From: Mesorhizobium sp. WSM4306
GTDB taxonomy: Bacteria > Pseudomonadota > Alphaproteobacteria > Rhizobiales > Rhizobiaceae
Length of the DNA: 64,000 bases
NCBI RefSeq assembly: GCF_007003975.1
Contig: NZ_VFTC01000008.1
Coordinates: 124,001 to 188,000, forward strand
Direction: 5' to 3'
The position numbers and the translations under genes were made by a program. Under the pieces are notes generated by a model. It did not search any database and was not told where the DNA came from. It saw only the letters and a program-made list of their open reading frames with translations. Positions 24,508-32,493 of this stretch are shown here, piece after piece; within the stretch, counting starts at the first letter, position 1; each line of letters starts with the position of its first letter.

Positions 24508-24514
24508 ATTTCTC

Positions 24515-24820
24515 ATGAGCCGATTTCTTCCCCTGACGATCAAATTCGTGGACTGCAGTACGATGACGGTGTCGTCGATCGCCGACGCCAGGAGGGCGCT
24601 GGACGGAAAGTGGAAGAACAAGGACGCTCAGGCCTACAGGGCGGCCGTCAGGCTGGTGGATGATGCGCTGAACGGAATTTGCCGCCCGGCCATCGCCTTT
24701 GCCGCTTTCAAGAATGCCGCCGCTCGACAGGGCCTGCTGAAGCCGGCGAAGCCAAGTGCCGCCCTTGCCATGCTCGACGAATTGGCGTCGCTGAACGGAC
24801 ATCATTCAAAGGCCGGCTAA
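24515..24820 (+). CDS. DUF982 domain protein
   Basis: A 101-residue protein. Residues about 5-80 match the DUF982 pattern of rhizobia: the strand LTIKFVDCSTMTVSSIADARRAL, then the Trp/Lys-rich KWKNKDAQAYRAAVRLVDDALNG and a final helix AFAAFKNAAARQGLL. Function unknown. It follows the 36-residue membrane peptide by 7 bp. Confidence 0.75.
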   Translation: MSRFLPLTIKFVDCSTMTVSSIADARRALDGKWKNKDAQAYRAAVRLVDDALNGICRPAIAFAAFKNAAARQGLLKPAKPSAALAMLDELASLNGHHSKAG

Positions 24821-24853
24821 GGCGAAGTCGCGTCCCTTCGGAACGCCGATGAC

Positions 24854-25573
24854 CTACCTCGGCTCGCGGTTCATGCTGAGATAAGTCGGGTCGAACTCGG
24901 CGATTTCCACCAGCTGCTGCCAGTCCAGGATCGTCACTATGTAATTTGACCAGCCGATGACGCCGAGTCTTCGCAGCGCGCCGATGACCCGGTTCATGTG
25001 GACGATCGACAGCCCCAGCACGTCGGCCAGTTCGGCTTGCGACAAAGGCAGCCGGAAACTCATGCCGTTGGTCTGCTTGACCACTTGAAGCCGGACGAAC
25101 AGCTCGCACACCAGATGCGCCAGATGCGAGGTCTTGGAGCGCCTGCCCATGGCCACGATCCATTCACGGTGGATGGCGCCGTCGACGAGCGTGTCCAGCC
25201 ACAGCAACCGGGTCAGATGCGGCGCCTGTTCGGTGATGGCGCGCAGCCGGCTGTGGTCGGCGGCGACGACCCGGCATGGCGAGAGCGCGATGATGCCATG
25301 GTCCATGGTCTTGAGCAGAAAGGCGTGCAGGTCGACAAAATCGCCAGGCACCTGCAACGAGGTAAATTGCCGGCCGCCATCCTCCAGCACCTTGTAGCGC
25401 GCCGCCAGACCTTCGATGATGAGCGTGCTGTAGCCGGGTCTCGATCCCTCAGAAACGATGTCCTGGCCGGTGGCAAAATCGAGCTCGATGGTCATGGCGC
25501 CGGCGAGCAGTCCCTTCTCCTCTTCGGAGAGGGCGTCATGCTGGCCAAGGTTCAGATAGAGTGGCTCTAGCAT
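24854..25573 (-). CDS. Crp/Fnr family transcriptional regulator
   Basis: A 239-residue protein: cyclic-nucleotide-binding-type beta barrel (about 20-135; GQDIVSEGSRPGYSTLIIEGLAARYKVL) and a C-terminal winged helix (LPLSQAELADVLGLSIVHMNRVIGALRR). No four-cysteine cluster is present, so it is not an oxygen-sensing Fnr. The ligand is unknown. It is convergent with the DUF982 gene and resembles the second Crp-like regulator at 49711. Confidence 0.9.
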   Translation of the reverse strand: MLEPLYLNLGQHDALSEEEKGLLAGAMTIELDFATGQDIVSEGSRPGYSTLIIEGLAARYKVLEDGGRQFTSLQVPGDFVDLHAFLLKTMDHGIIALSPCRVVAADHSRLRAITEQAPHLTRLLWLDTLVDGAIHREWIVAMGRRSKTSHLAHLVCELFVRLQVVKQTNGMSFRLPLSQAELADVLGLSIVHMNRVIGALRRLGVIGWSNYIVTILDWQQLVEIAEFDPTYLSMNREPR

Positions 25574-25767
25574 CGATGGTTTTCCATCCGAATGGGTGGA
25601 GGAGGAACTGCTGGGCTCAGCTCAACGCCGCAGATCGGGTGTGGTTGCATCTGTGATGGCGCGCCGGCATTTTGCCCAGACGATTGCGAGAAATCTGTTT
25701 AGGAATCAGGCGGATGGAACCATGAGCGAGAAAAGGGATTTACCGTTCTCATGCAGGGATGCCGCAC

Positions 25768-25998
25768 ATGGAACGGTTCTACTTCGACCTCTACAACACC
25801 GAAAACCAGATCGATGAAGAGGGGCAGCTGTTTCCAAGCCGCGAGCGTGCGGGAGCCGAGGCGCTGCGCATATTGCACGATGTCGCGCGCGACGAGATGC
25901 CCGAGGGAGAGCACCGGCGGATCACCGTCAAGATGCTGAACCAGAACAGGGAGCAGATTTTCGAAGCGTCACTGACCATGGCGTCGCTGTGGCGTTGA
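25768..25998 (+). CDS. DUF6894-like small protein
   Basis: A 76-residue protein. MERFYFDLYNTENQIDEEGQ followed by ERAGAEALRILHDVARDEMP and a strand ITVKML...IFEASLTMASLW match the short DUF6894-type proteins common in rhizobia. AGGG lies 9 nt before this ATG; an ATG three codons earlier (25759) is possible. Role unknown, often stress-associated. Confidence 0.7.
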   Translation: MERFYFDLYNTENQIDEEGQLFPSRERAGAEALRILHDVARDEMPEGEHRRITVKMLNQNREQIFEASLTMASLWR

Positions 25999-26026
25999 GC
26001 GTCAGCAGGCTGTCGACCCATGGCAT

Positions 26027-26051
26027 GGAACCTCTTGCCCTCCCCTCTGTT
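26027..26051 (+). promoter_or_regulatory. EcfG-type general stress promoter
   Basis: GGAAC at 26027-26031 and GTT at 26049-26051, 17 bp apart, the same spacing as the site at 5404. It lies 60 bp upstream of the stress-type protein gene at 26112 and presumably drives it. Confidence 0.55.
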
Positions 26052-26111
26052 TCCTAAGGGAGGCCCAGCGGCAGGAGCTACTGGCCAGCTAATCGATTGG
26101 AGGCACGAACC

Positions 26112-26612
26112 ATGTCCCTGCAAAACCTTCATCCCGAGCATGTCGACGACATGCGCAGGCTTGCCTATTCGACATTCGGTCCCGTTCTCATCAGTTCGTT
26201 GGCCAAACGACTGGCGCGCAGCCAGGGGACCAAGGAACTGAGCGACGTGGAAAAGTCGCTGATCCGCCTGATCGAAAACGCCGACGTCGATGAGCCGCAA
26301 GCCGAGGCAATGAAAGAGTTTGCCATCGAGCTGGTGGTGTCGACGATATCAGAGGCCCGCGCCCACCCAGACAGCAAGAGCGACGTCGAGGCGGTCGGCG
26401 AGCGCCGCGCGGAGGGTCGCTCGGAGAATCCCGATACGCTCGAAGAACAGCTTCAATCCGGGCTCGAGGACAGCTTTCCGGCCAGTGATCCGCCGGCCGT
26501 TGTGTCGACCTCGATTTCCGGCGGGTCGAAGGATCTTGTCGGCACCGACGAGGTGTTGCGCCGCAAGAAGGAGGCCGCGCAGCGCAAACAGGAAAAGGCC
26601 GACGCCAGCTAA
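26112..26612 (+). CDS. Putative stress-related protein, 166 aa
   Basis: A helical, charged protein. The N-terminal half (MSLQNLHPEHVDDMRRLAYS...) is unrecognised; the C-terminal part contains LQSGLEDSFPASDPPAVVS (about 118-136), the LEESFPASDPP motif found in many alphaproteobacterial stress proteins. TTGGAGG precedes the ATG, and an EcfG-type promoter lies 60 bp upstream. Probably cytoplasmic; biochemical role unknown. Confidence 0.78.
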   Translation: MSLQNLHPEHVDDMRRLAYSTFGPVLISSLAKRLARSQGTKELSDVEKSLIRLIENADVDEPQAEAMKEFAIELVVSTISEARAHPDSKSDVEAVGERRAEGRSENPDTLEEQLQSGLEDSFPASDPPAVVSTSISGGSKDLVGTDEVLRRKKEAAQRKQEKADAS

Positions 26613-26681
26613 GCTGAAGGCTGCTGTCAAGCGGGCATGCGGATGGCGACTGCCCGCATCACGAAAACGAAGGAGGAGACA

Positions 26682-26999
26682 ATGCCGCGTGGAGATAAAT
26701 CGAAATATACCGACAAGCAGGAGCGTAAGGCCGACCATATCGCCGAAGGCTACGAGCATCGAGGCGTCTCTGAAAAAGAGGCCGAACGTCGTGCTTGGGC
26801 GACGGTGAACAAAGACGATGGCGGCGGCAAGAAGGAAGGCGGCTCGGGCCGCGGCAAAGACACCGGTCATCCGGCGGCGCACAAGGGCGGCAGGCTCGGC
26901 GGCAAGGCGTCAGCCTCGCGCTCTTCGGCCAGCAAGTCGGCGTCGGCAAAGAAGGCCGCAGCAACTCGCAAGCGTAACGATACCCACGCGCACCGCTGA
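26682..26999 (+). CDS. Basic Lys/Gly-rich protein, 'plasmid stabilization'-type
   Basis: A 105-residue protein: a conserved N-terminal helix (MPRGDKSKYTDKQERKADHI, then EKEAERRAWATVNK) and a low-complexity Gly/Lys/Ser/Ala tail. Proteins of this pattern are often named plasmid stabilization proteins, though the role is unproven; the basic tail suggests nucleic-acid binding. AGGAGGAG lies before the ATG. It follows the 166-residue stress protein gene by 69 bp and may share its promoter. Confidence 0.75.
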   Translation: MPRGDKSKYTDKQERKADHIAEGYEHRGVSEKEAERRAWATVNKDDGGGKKEGGSGRGKDTGHPAAHKGGRLGGKASASRSSASKSASAKKAAATRKRNDTHAHR

Positions 27000-27119
27000 G
27001 TGCCGATCTCCCCCAAAGGAAGATTCTGCCTCAGCGGCAAATGCCGATGTCGTCTTGCGGTCGGCCGAGGTGACCGAATTTCTTACCAGCGAGTTGCCAC
27101 TTCAACTGAACTCGCCGTT

Positions 27120-29216
27120 TCAGCCGAACCGCTTGCGCGGCGCCTCGGCGCTCGCCCTTGCCACGATCGCTTTCAGCGGCTCCGGCCGGTGCAGCAGAAA
27201 ACCCTGGCCGTAGGCGACGCCCATGTCGCGTAAAATGTCGAGCGCGGCCTGCTGTTCGATCTTTTCGGCGACCACCGAACAGCCGAGGCTCCTGGCGATG
27301 CCTGAAATGGCCGAGACGATCTCGCGGTCGAAGCGGCTTTGCGCAATGTTCTGGATGAACGAGCCGTCGATCTTGATCTGATCGACGGGAAAGCGGCGCA
27401 GATATTCGAACGAGCTCATGCCGGCGCCGAAATCGTCGAGGCTGACACGGCATTGCCGCTCGCGCGCCTTGCGCACGAACTGTTCGGCGGCGTCGAAATT
27501 GGTGACGGCCGCCGTCTCGGTGATCTCGAAGCCGATGCCGGAATGCGGCGCCCCGGTCTCGGCGATGACGGCGTCGACGAAATCCCACAAAAGCGGGTCG
27601 CTCAGCGTCTGCGCCGACAGGTTGAAGCCGAGCGTGATGGCGCCCGATTTCATGGCCGGGCCGTGCTGCGACAGTGCGGTCCTGATGATCCAGCGGTCCA
27701 GCCGCGAGGCAATGCCGAAGCGCTCGGCAACCGGAATGAACTCGCCCGGCGGGATAAGCTTGCCGCTGCGCCCGGCAAGCCGCGCCAGCACTTCGACATG
27801 GCGGCTCTGCCGCCAGGGGAGACCCAGCAGGTGGATTTCCTGGCCGAACGGTTTCAACCGTCCGTCATCCATCGCGTCGACGGTGTCGGCGGCGACACGC
27901 GCCGCGTTGAGGCCGCCGGAACCCGACGCCGCGTCGGCCGAAAACACCGCGAAGCGGTTGCGCCCGGCCGCCTTGGCGGCGTAGCAGGCGTCGTCGGCGC
28001 AGGCCAGCGCATCGGCTACCGTCGTGGCGGTGTCGTCGACAAAGGCGATGCCGATGCTGGCCGCGAGCTTGCGCGACGTCACCGGCAGGCCAAGGTCGGC
28101 GTCGCTAACCGCCGTAAGAATGGCGTCGGCCAGCGTCTCGGCCGCGGCCGGTTCGCAATTGGGCACCAGCAGCGCGAACTCGTCGCCGCCAAGGCGCGCG
28201 GCACGCGCCGATGCCGGCAGGCAGCCCAGGATGGCGGCGGCGATGCCCTTCAGCGCCAGGTCGCCGGCGGCGTGGCCGGCAAAATCGTTGAGCGCCTTGA
28301 AGTAGTCGAGATCGACATAGAACACCGCCAGCGGCAGCAGCCGCTCCGTTGCGATGTGTTCGGCCAGCAGCCGGTCGAAGGCGGCGCGGTTGAACAGGCC
28401 GGTCAGCGCATCGTGGTGCGCGGCATAGGCGAGTTCGCGTTCGCGCTTCTTGTCCTCGGTGATGTCGCGCACGGTGCCAAGGATCTGGCCCGCGGTCTCA
28501 GGGGCCGCGATGAAGCGCACCAGCGATTCGACATGGCGGATTTCGCCGTCGCGCCTGACGATGCGGTATTGCGAGGCGACAACTCCGTCTGACGCAAGCG
28601 GCGCCCGATGGGCGCGCTCGGTGGCGACCTTGTCGTCGGGGTGCAGATAGGTGTGCCAGAGGTCGGCGGTCACCTCGTCAGTGTCGGCCACGAGGCCGAA
28701 TATCTCCCTGGTGCGGGCGTCCCAATAGCTCTTGTTGGCATCGATATCGTGATGCCAGATGCCGGTGCCGCTGGCGGCCAGCGCCAGGCGGAAGCGCACA
28801 TTGACCCGCTCCAGTTCGGCTTCGGCCTCTTTCTGCCGGCTGATGTCGGTCTGGACGCCCATCAGCCTGACCGGCTTGCCTGTCTCGTCACGCTCGACGA
28901 TGCCGCCGCGGTCCAGCACCCAGATCCAGTGGCCGTCCTTGTGCTTCAGGCGCAGCTCGGTCTCGATCGATGCGCTCAGGCCGGCAATGTGGCGCTCGCC
29001 GCTGGCCAGCGCCCGCGCGCGGTCGTCGGGATGCGTCAGCTTCAGCCAGAGATCGCTGGTATTGGCAAGCTCGCCATCCTTGTAGCCGAGCATTTGCGAC
29101 CAGGTCGGCGAATAGAAACACTCGCCGCTCAAAATATCCCAGTCCCATACGCCGAGATGAGCGCTTTCGAGCGCCAGCGCCCAGAACTCGCTCTTGCGTC
29201 TTTTCTCTTCAGCCAT
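27120..29216 (-). CDS. PAS-PAS-GGDEF-EAL cyclic-di-GMP protein
   Basis: A 698-residue cytosolic protein: two PAS domains (about 10-130 and 140-255; the second has PAC-like GEIRHVESLVRF), a GGDEF domain (about 270-430, with LGGDEFALLVPN intact) and an EAL domain (about 450-690). EAL keeps the base motif as E-V-L, plus EITETAAV, DDFGAGMSS and AEKIEQ. It can in principle both make and degrade cyclic di-GMP, controlled by PAS sensing; no membrane segment. The inhibitory RxxD site before GGDEF is absent. It is downstream of the ECF sigma gene but 130 bp away. Confidence 0.93.
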   Translation of the reverse strand: MAEEKRRKSEFWALALESAHLGVWDWDILSGECFYSPTWSQMLGYKDGELANTSDLWLKLTHPDDRARALASGERHIAGLSASIETELRLKHKDGHWIWVLDRGGIVERDETGKPVRLMGVQTDISRQKEAEAELERVNVRFRLALAASGTGIWHHDIDANKSYWDARTREIFGLVADTDEVTADLWHTYLHPDDKVATERAHRAPLASDGVVASQYRIVRRDGEIRHVESLVRFIAAPETAGQILGTVRDITEDKKRERELAYAAHHDALTGLFNRAAFDRLLAEHIATERLLPLAVFYVDLDYFKALNDFAGHAAGDLALKGIAAAILGCLPASARAARLGGDEFALLVPNCEPAAAETLADAILTAVSDADLGLPVTSRKLAASIGIAFVDDTATTVADALACADDACYAAKAAGRNRFAVFSADAASGSGGLNAARVAADTVDAMDDGRLKPFGQEIHLLGLPWRQSRHVEVLARLAGRSGKLIPPGEFIPVAERFGIASRLDRWIIRTALSQHGPAMKSGAITLGFNLSAQTLSDPLLWDFVDAVIAETGAPHSGIGFEITETAAVTNFDAAEQFVRKARERQCRVSLDDFGAGMSSFEYLRRFPVDQIKIDGSFIQNIAQSRFDREIVSAISGIARSLGCSVVAEKIEQQAALDILRDMGVAYGQGFLLHRPEPLKAIVARASAEAPRKRFG

Positions 29217-29346
29217 GCCCTGGTTTCGTCCACCCCATTCCCGCCATTATAGACGGAAGCAGACAAGAAACCGTTACCGGCTCGCCCGTACGAGGCGCTA
29301 TCGGGCCGTATCATGCCGTGTGGCGTGATCATGCGACGGGGGTTCG

Positions 29347-29904
29347 TCATGCCATGGGCGCTCTGATGGGAGTCGTCCGGCCCGGACCGGGCTCGACGAT
29401 CCTTATCGCGCGGCGGCGCGAATTGTCGTCGAGCAGGCCGCGCAGTTCCTCACGGCCGCGCGCAATGCGCGACATCAGCGTGCCGGCCGGCACGCCGAGC
29501 ATCTCGGCGGCCTCGGCGTAGGAAAAGCCCTCGATGGCGACCATGGTCAGCGCGGCACGGCGGTCGGGGCTGATCGCCTGCAGCGCGTCGATAATCTCGC
29601 GGGCCGCGACATTCTCCAGCTGGTCGGCGGGAGAGGCTTGCACCTCGCCGGCTTCCAGCGGCAGCATCAAGGCCTCGCCACGCCGGTTCACCTTGCGCAT
29701 CTGGTCGATGAACAGATGATGCATGATCGTGAACAGCCATTTTCGCGGGCTCTCTCCCGTCTGCCAGTTGTCCAGCCGCAGCAGCGCCCGTTCCAGGCAG
29801 TCCTGGACGAGATCGTCGGCGGAATCGCGGTCGCGCAGCAGCGAGCGCGCATAGCGCCGCAGACGCGGGATTTCGTCGAGGATGGCTCTCTGCTTTTCGT
29901 CCAT
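29347..29904 (-). CDS. ECF-type sigma-70 family RNA polymerase sigma factor
   Basis: A 185-residue ECF sigma factor. Region 2 is RYARSLLRDRDSADDLVQDCLERALLRLDNW (about 16-46); region 4 is FSYAEAAEMLGVPAGTLMSRIARGREEL (about 130-160). There is no zinc-binding anti-sigma gene beside it, so it is either stand-alone or controlled from elsewhere. It is not EcfG itself as far as context shows, since no phyR or nepR gene is present. The ATG at 29904 is chosen; a longer frame to 29988 adds a poor leader. Confidence 0.92.
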   Translation of the reverse strand: MDEKQRAILDEIPRLRRYARSLLRDRDSADDLVQDCLERALLRLDNWQTGESPRKWLFTIMHHLFIDQMRKVNRRGEALMLPLEAGEVQASPADQLENVAAREIIDALQAISPDRRAALTMVAIEGFSYAEAAEMLGVPAGTLMSRIARGREELRGLLDDNSRRRAIRIVEPGPGRTTPIRAPMA

Positions 29905-30006
29905 GACCTTGTTGTCTTTGTTTCGGCATGCCGTTGCCGCAGAACCGCAGCGCCCTCGGTCAGGTCCGAGGGCAGCTTTGGCCGGCATGAAAATCGCTAC
30001 CCGCGT

Positions 30007-30397
30007 TCAGCGCGGCGTGGCGTCGATGGTGACCCTGTCGGGATAGAAGGCGCCGTGGTTGCGGATAGCCGCCATCTCGTCGAAAGGCTGCACGTAGGCC
30101 CACATCGCGTCGCTGCCGACCTCGGGCCGCCGGCAGCACGTTCCAGTAGCTGGCGACGCCCTTGTAGGGGCACTCGGTCGACAGATCGGCCTTCGCCAGC
30201 TTGCGGAAGTCGATGTCTTCGAACGGGATGTAGAATGAGAAGGGATAAGGCGGCTCGGTCACTATTTTGGCTTTCGCCGACGAGGCGATGATGGCGCCAT
30301 TGGCAAACACGACGACACGTCCCTTGAAGGGCTCGACAGTGATCACCTTGCCCGGATTGCGCCGAAAGCCGGGTGATGGGTTCGCATGCTGATCCAT
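30007..30397 (-). pseudogene. DUF427 domain protein, frameshifted
   Basis: The N-terminal 90 residues (VITVEPFKGRVVVFANGAII, then YPFSFYIPFEDI, CPYKGVASYW) are DUF427. Near 30135 the frame is lost. In the neighbouring frame the rest follows: EVGSDAMWAYVQPFDEMAAI and FYPDRVTIDATPR, ending at a TGA at 30007. The full span is 391 bp, one base over a multiple of three, so a single indel explains it. Could be a sequencing error or true pseudogene. Confidence 0.75.
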
Positions 30398-30442
30398 GGC
30401 CGTTCTCCTTGTCAGCGGTGGGTTTGATGCCGATCGAAGGCG

Positions 30443-30544
30443 TCAGCTGCCGTTTTCGACGGGGCCCGACAGGATGATCACTGCCGTGACGCGGGTCAGT
30501 TTTTCGCGCTTCTGAAGCGTTGGCTTCTCGTATGTCTTCTTCAT
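30443..30544 (-). CDS. Putative RiPP precursor peptide, lasso-like leader
   Basis: A 33-codon gene: MKKTYEKPTLQKREKLTRVT then AVIILSGPVENGS. The leader matches the lasso-leader spacing Y5-x2-P8-x-L10-x9-T20; the usual glycine at position 14 is Glu here. A related 33-residue peptide lies at 51391-51492. AAGGAAG lies before the ATG. The hydrophobic end VIILSGPVENGS could be the core, with an acidic residue (Glu30) available for a macrolactam, but residue 1 of the core would be unusual. No maturation genes are nearby. The frameshifted DUF427 gene follows in the same direction. Confidence 0.6.
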   Translation of the reverse strand: MKKTYEKPTLQKREKLTRVTAVIILSGPVENGS

Positions 30545-31253
30545 CGTTCTTCCTTTTCTTGACGTCTGCAGCCGGTCCGCGCGGCTACCGGTCCGCGCGG
30601 CTACCGGTGTGCGATCATGGCTCGAAGGGACAACAGGCGCATCTCCCGCCCGGCCGATGCGCTGCCGCCGGAAATCGGGGCGAGCGTGGCAACAATGATT
30701 CGCAAATGTCTCCCGGCGATCCGACGGCGGTGGATTTATCTCGGCCGGCACAGCCGTGCTTGGGCTGGGCGGAACACGGTTTTGGGGAATGCCGCCCTGG
30801 CAGCACGATTGCCAGGCTTGGGTGGCCGGAACAGCGTTTCGGGCCATGCGGACCAGCGGCGACGGCGACGGCCGCTTGGCGTCGGCATACGCTGCGAAAT
30901 AATCGATATTAAGAGACGGGAGGTCACACTCTATAAAATCAAGATGCTTCGATACCGATTTCCGCCTTTTCATCACAAAAGCCAAAATAAATTATCGACA
31001 GCCGAATTTTGACTTCCAAAATATGTCGATTTTACCTCCGTTAACCAAATATTAACCAAAGTTATCTGATAGTCCTGTAGTTATTAATCTGTTGCAATCC
31101 GAATCTAAGTCGTAATAATCATCACGAAGTTCGCTTTTGATATTACCGATATGGTGATGTCTTTGCGAAACACGTAGCGGGAGGAGCTGCAGGGGTGAAA
31201 TCCGGGTCAAGGCCGTTTCGCGAGGAACGGTCTGCCCGACGGAGGACATACGC
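30545..31253. other. Long region without a recognised gene, upstream of the fimbrial operon
   Basis: About 700 bp. It holds a 16-bp tandem repeat (30572-30603), an imperfect 58-bp-period repeat (CTTGGG...GGAACA.CGTTT.GGG at 30759 and 30817), long overlapping frames on both strands that I do not recognise, then an AT-rich leader from about 30950 with two TTAACCAAA copies around 31040-31060. The AT-rich part probably carries the fimbrial operon promoter and could be a MucR target (inference). Confidence 0.45.
30572..30603. repeat. 16-bp tandem repeat, two units
   Basis: CCGGTCCGCGCGGCTA occurs twice head to tail, followed by CCGGT, just upstream of the start of the RiPP-like peptide gene at 30544. 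Confidence 0.75.
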
Positions 31254-31745
31254 ATGAGATTGCTGAAATACGCGCTGCTGGCGGGAGCATCGTTGTTTTC
31301 AACCCTGCCCGCGATCGCCGCCACCGCGTCCGGCAGCATGACGGTGCGCATCACCATTATCGACGAATGCAAGGTCCAGACGGCAAGCGATCTTGATTTC
31401 GGCACTCACGGCGTCATCGATGCGAATGTCGACCAGACAAGCACCATTGGCGTGCAATGCACGACCGGCAAGACCTACGATGTGGGTCTGGGTGTCGGAC
31501 TTGGCGCGGGCGCGACCACCGCGGTCCGCAAGATGACCGGACCGGCGTCGGCGACAATCAACTACACGATCTACAGGGAAAGCACCCGCACACAGCTCTG
31601 GGGGACAACGATTCCCACCGAAACGGTTTCGGGAACCGGCAATGGCAGCGTGCAGAACATCACTGTCTATGGCCGTGTTCCAACGCAAACGACGCCGGCG
31701 GCAGGCGTCTACACCGACACCGTTGCGATCACCGTAACCTACTGA
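31254..31745 (+). CDS. Csu-type fimbrial subunit (spore coat U domain)
   Basis: A 163-residue secreted pilin. Signal peptide at 1-22 (TLPAIAA), then a spore coat protein U domain: paired cysteines (ECKVQTASDLDFG and GVQCTTGKTYDVGLG), INYTIYRES and the C-terminal donor-strand-type segment TDTVAITVTY. It is the first gene of a chaperone-usher operon; it would polymerise at the cell surface by donor-strand exchange. GGAGGAC before the ATG. Confidence 0.9.
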   Translation: MRLLKYALLAGASLFSTLPAIAATASGSMTVRITIIDECKVQTASDLDFGTHGVIDANVDQTSTIGVQCTTGKTYDVGLGVGLGAGATTAVRKMTGPASATINYTIYRESTRTQLWGTTIPTETVSGTGNGSVQNITVYGRVPTQTTPAAGVYTDTVAITVTY

Positions 31746-31770
31746 CCGACGACGCCACGACGAGGACGAT

Positions 31771-32493
31771 ATGCGATCCATGCTTTCATGCATTGGCGCC
31801 ACGGCTGTTCTGTTGCTGTGCGCCGGTCTCACGCACGCCGCCTCGCTCAGGGTGGCGCCGACAGGTCTCGAGTTGATCGCGCCCGACAGCGCGGCGGTCC
31901 TCAACCTCAGCAACGATGACACCAAGCGGCCGATCAATGTGCAGATCAGGGTCTTCGCATGGAGCCAGTCCGGCGGCATCGAGACGCTGACGCCAACCAC
32001 GGACGTGGTCGCCAGCCCGCCATCGACCAAGCTCGGACCCAACGCCCAATACGTGGTTCGCGTGGTGCGCGTCTCGAAGGCGCCGGTGCGGGCCGAGGAA
32101 AGCTACCGCGTCATCGTCGACGAACTGCCGGACCCCTCGCGCAAGAAGGCCGGTACGGTTGCGCTTGCGCTGCGCTATTCGGTGCCGGTGTTTTTCCGCA
32201 ACGCCGACGCAGCCGCGCCGGCGATCGCGTGGAGCCTTTCGCGCAATGGCGGCAGCCTGATGCTCATCGCCAGCAACAGCGGCGAGAGCCGCTTTCGCCT
32301 GTCCAACCTGACGCTGACCCAGGGCGGCAAGAAGCTCGGCAACCGGAACGGGCTTGTCGGCTATGTGCTGGGCGGCGCGACCATGCAGTGGCCGATCGGC
32401 AGCAGCAAATCACTGTCCGCGGGCTCCGTGCTTTTGAAGGCACAGAGCGATCTTGGACCCTTCGATGCCAAAGTTGCCGTCAAGGGCCGCTAG
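31771..32493 (+). CDS. Fimbrial periplasmic chaperone, Csu-type
   Basis: A 240-residue PapD-like chaperone: signal peptide 1-24, then the two Ig-like domains. N-terminal domain contains SLRVAPTGLELIAPDSAAVLNL and the conserved YRVIVDELPDP; the C-terminal domain ends with FDAKVAVKGR. It binds and caps pilin subunits in the periplasm. It follows the subunit gene by 25 bp and overlaps the usher gene. Confidence 0.92.
   Translation: MRSMLSCIGATAVLLLCAGLTHAASLRVAPTGLELIAPDSAAVLNLSNDDTKRPINVQIRVFAWSQSGGIETLTPTTDVVASPPSTKLGPNAQYVVRVVRVSKAPVRAEESYRVIVDELPDPSRKKAGTVALALRYSVPVFFRNADAAAPAIAWSLSRNGGSLMLIASNSGESRFRLSNLTLTQGGKKLGNRNGLVGYVLGGATMQWPIGSSKSLSAGSVLLKAQSDLGPFDAKVAVKGR

Noticed and set aside
27339..28592. 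417-residue frame opposite the GGDEF/EAL gene
   Set aside because: Antisense to a clear multidomain gene; composition is typical of a shadow frame.
29347..29904. EcfG itself
   Set aside because: No phyR or nepR gene beside it and no EcfG-type promoter immediately upstream; called only as an ECF sigma factor.
30443..30544. Complete lasso peptide biosynthetic cluster
   Set aside because: No asparagine-synthetase-like cyclase, transglutaminase-like protease, RRE or exporter gene is in the window; only the precursor-like peptides are supported.
31060..31250. Possible riboswitch (for example c-di-GMP type) in the fimbrial leader
   Set aside because: Several short hairpins are possible but no conserved riboswitch core could be recognised by eye.
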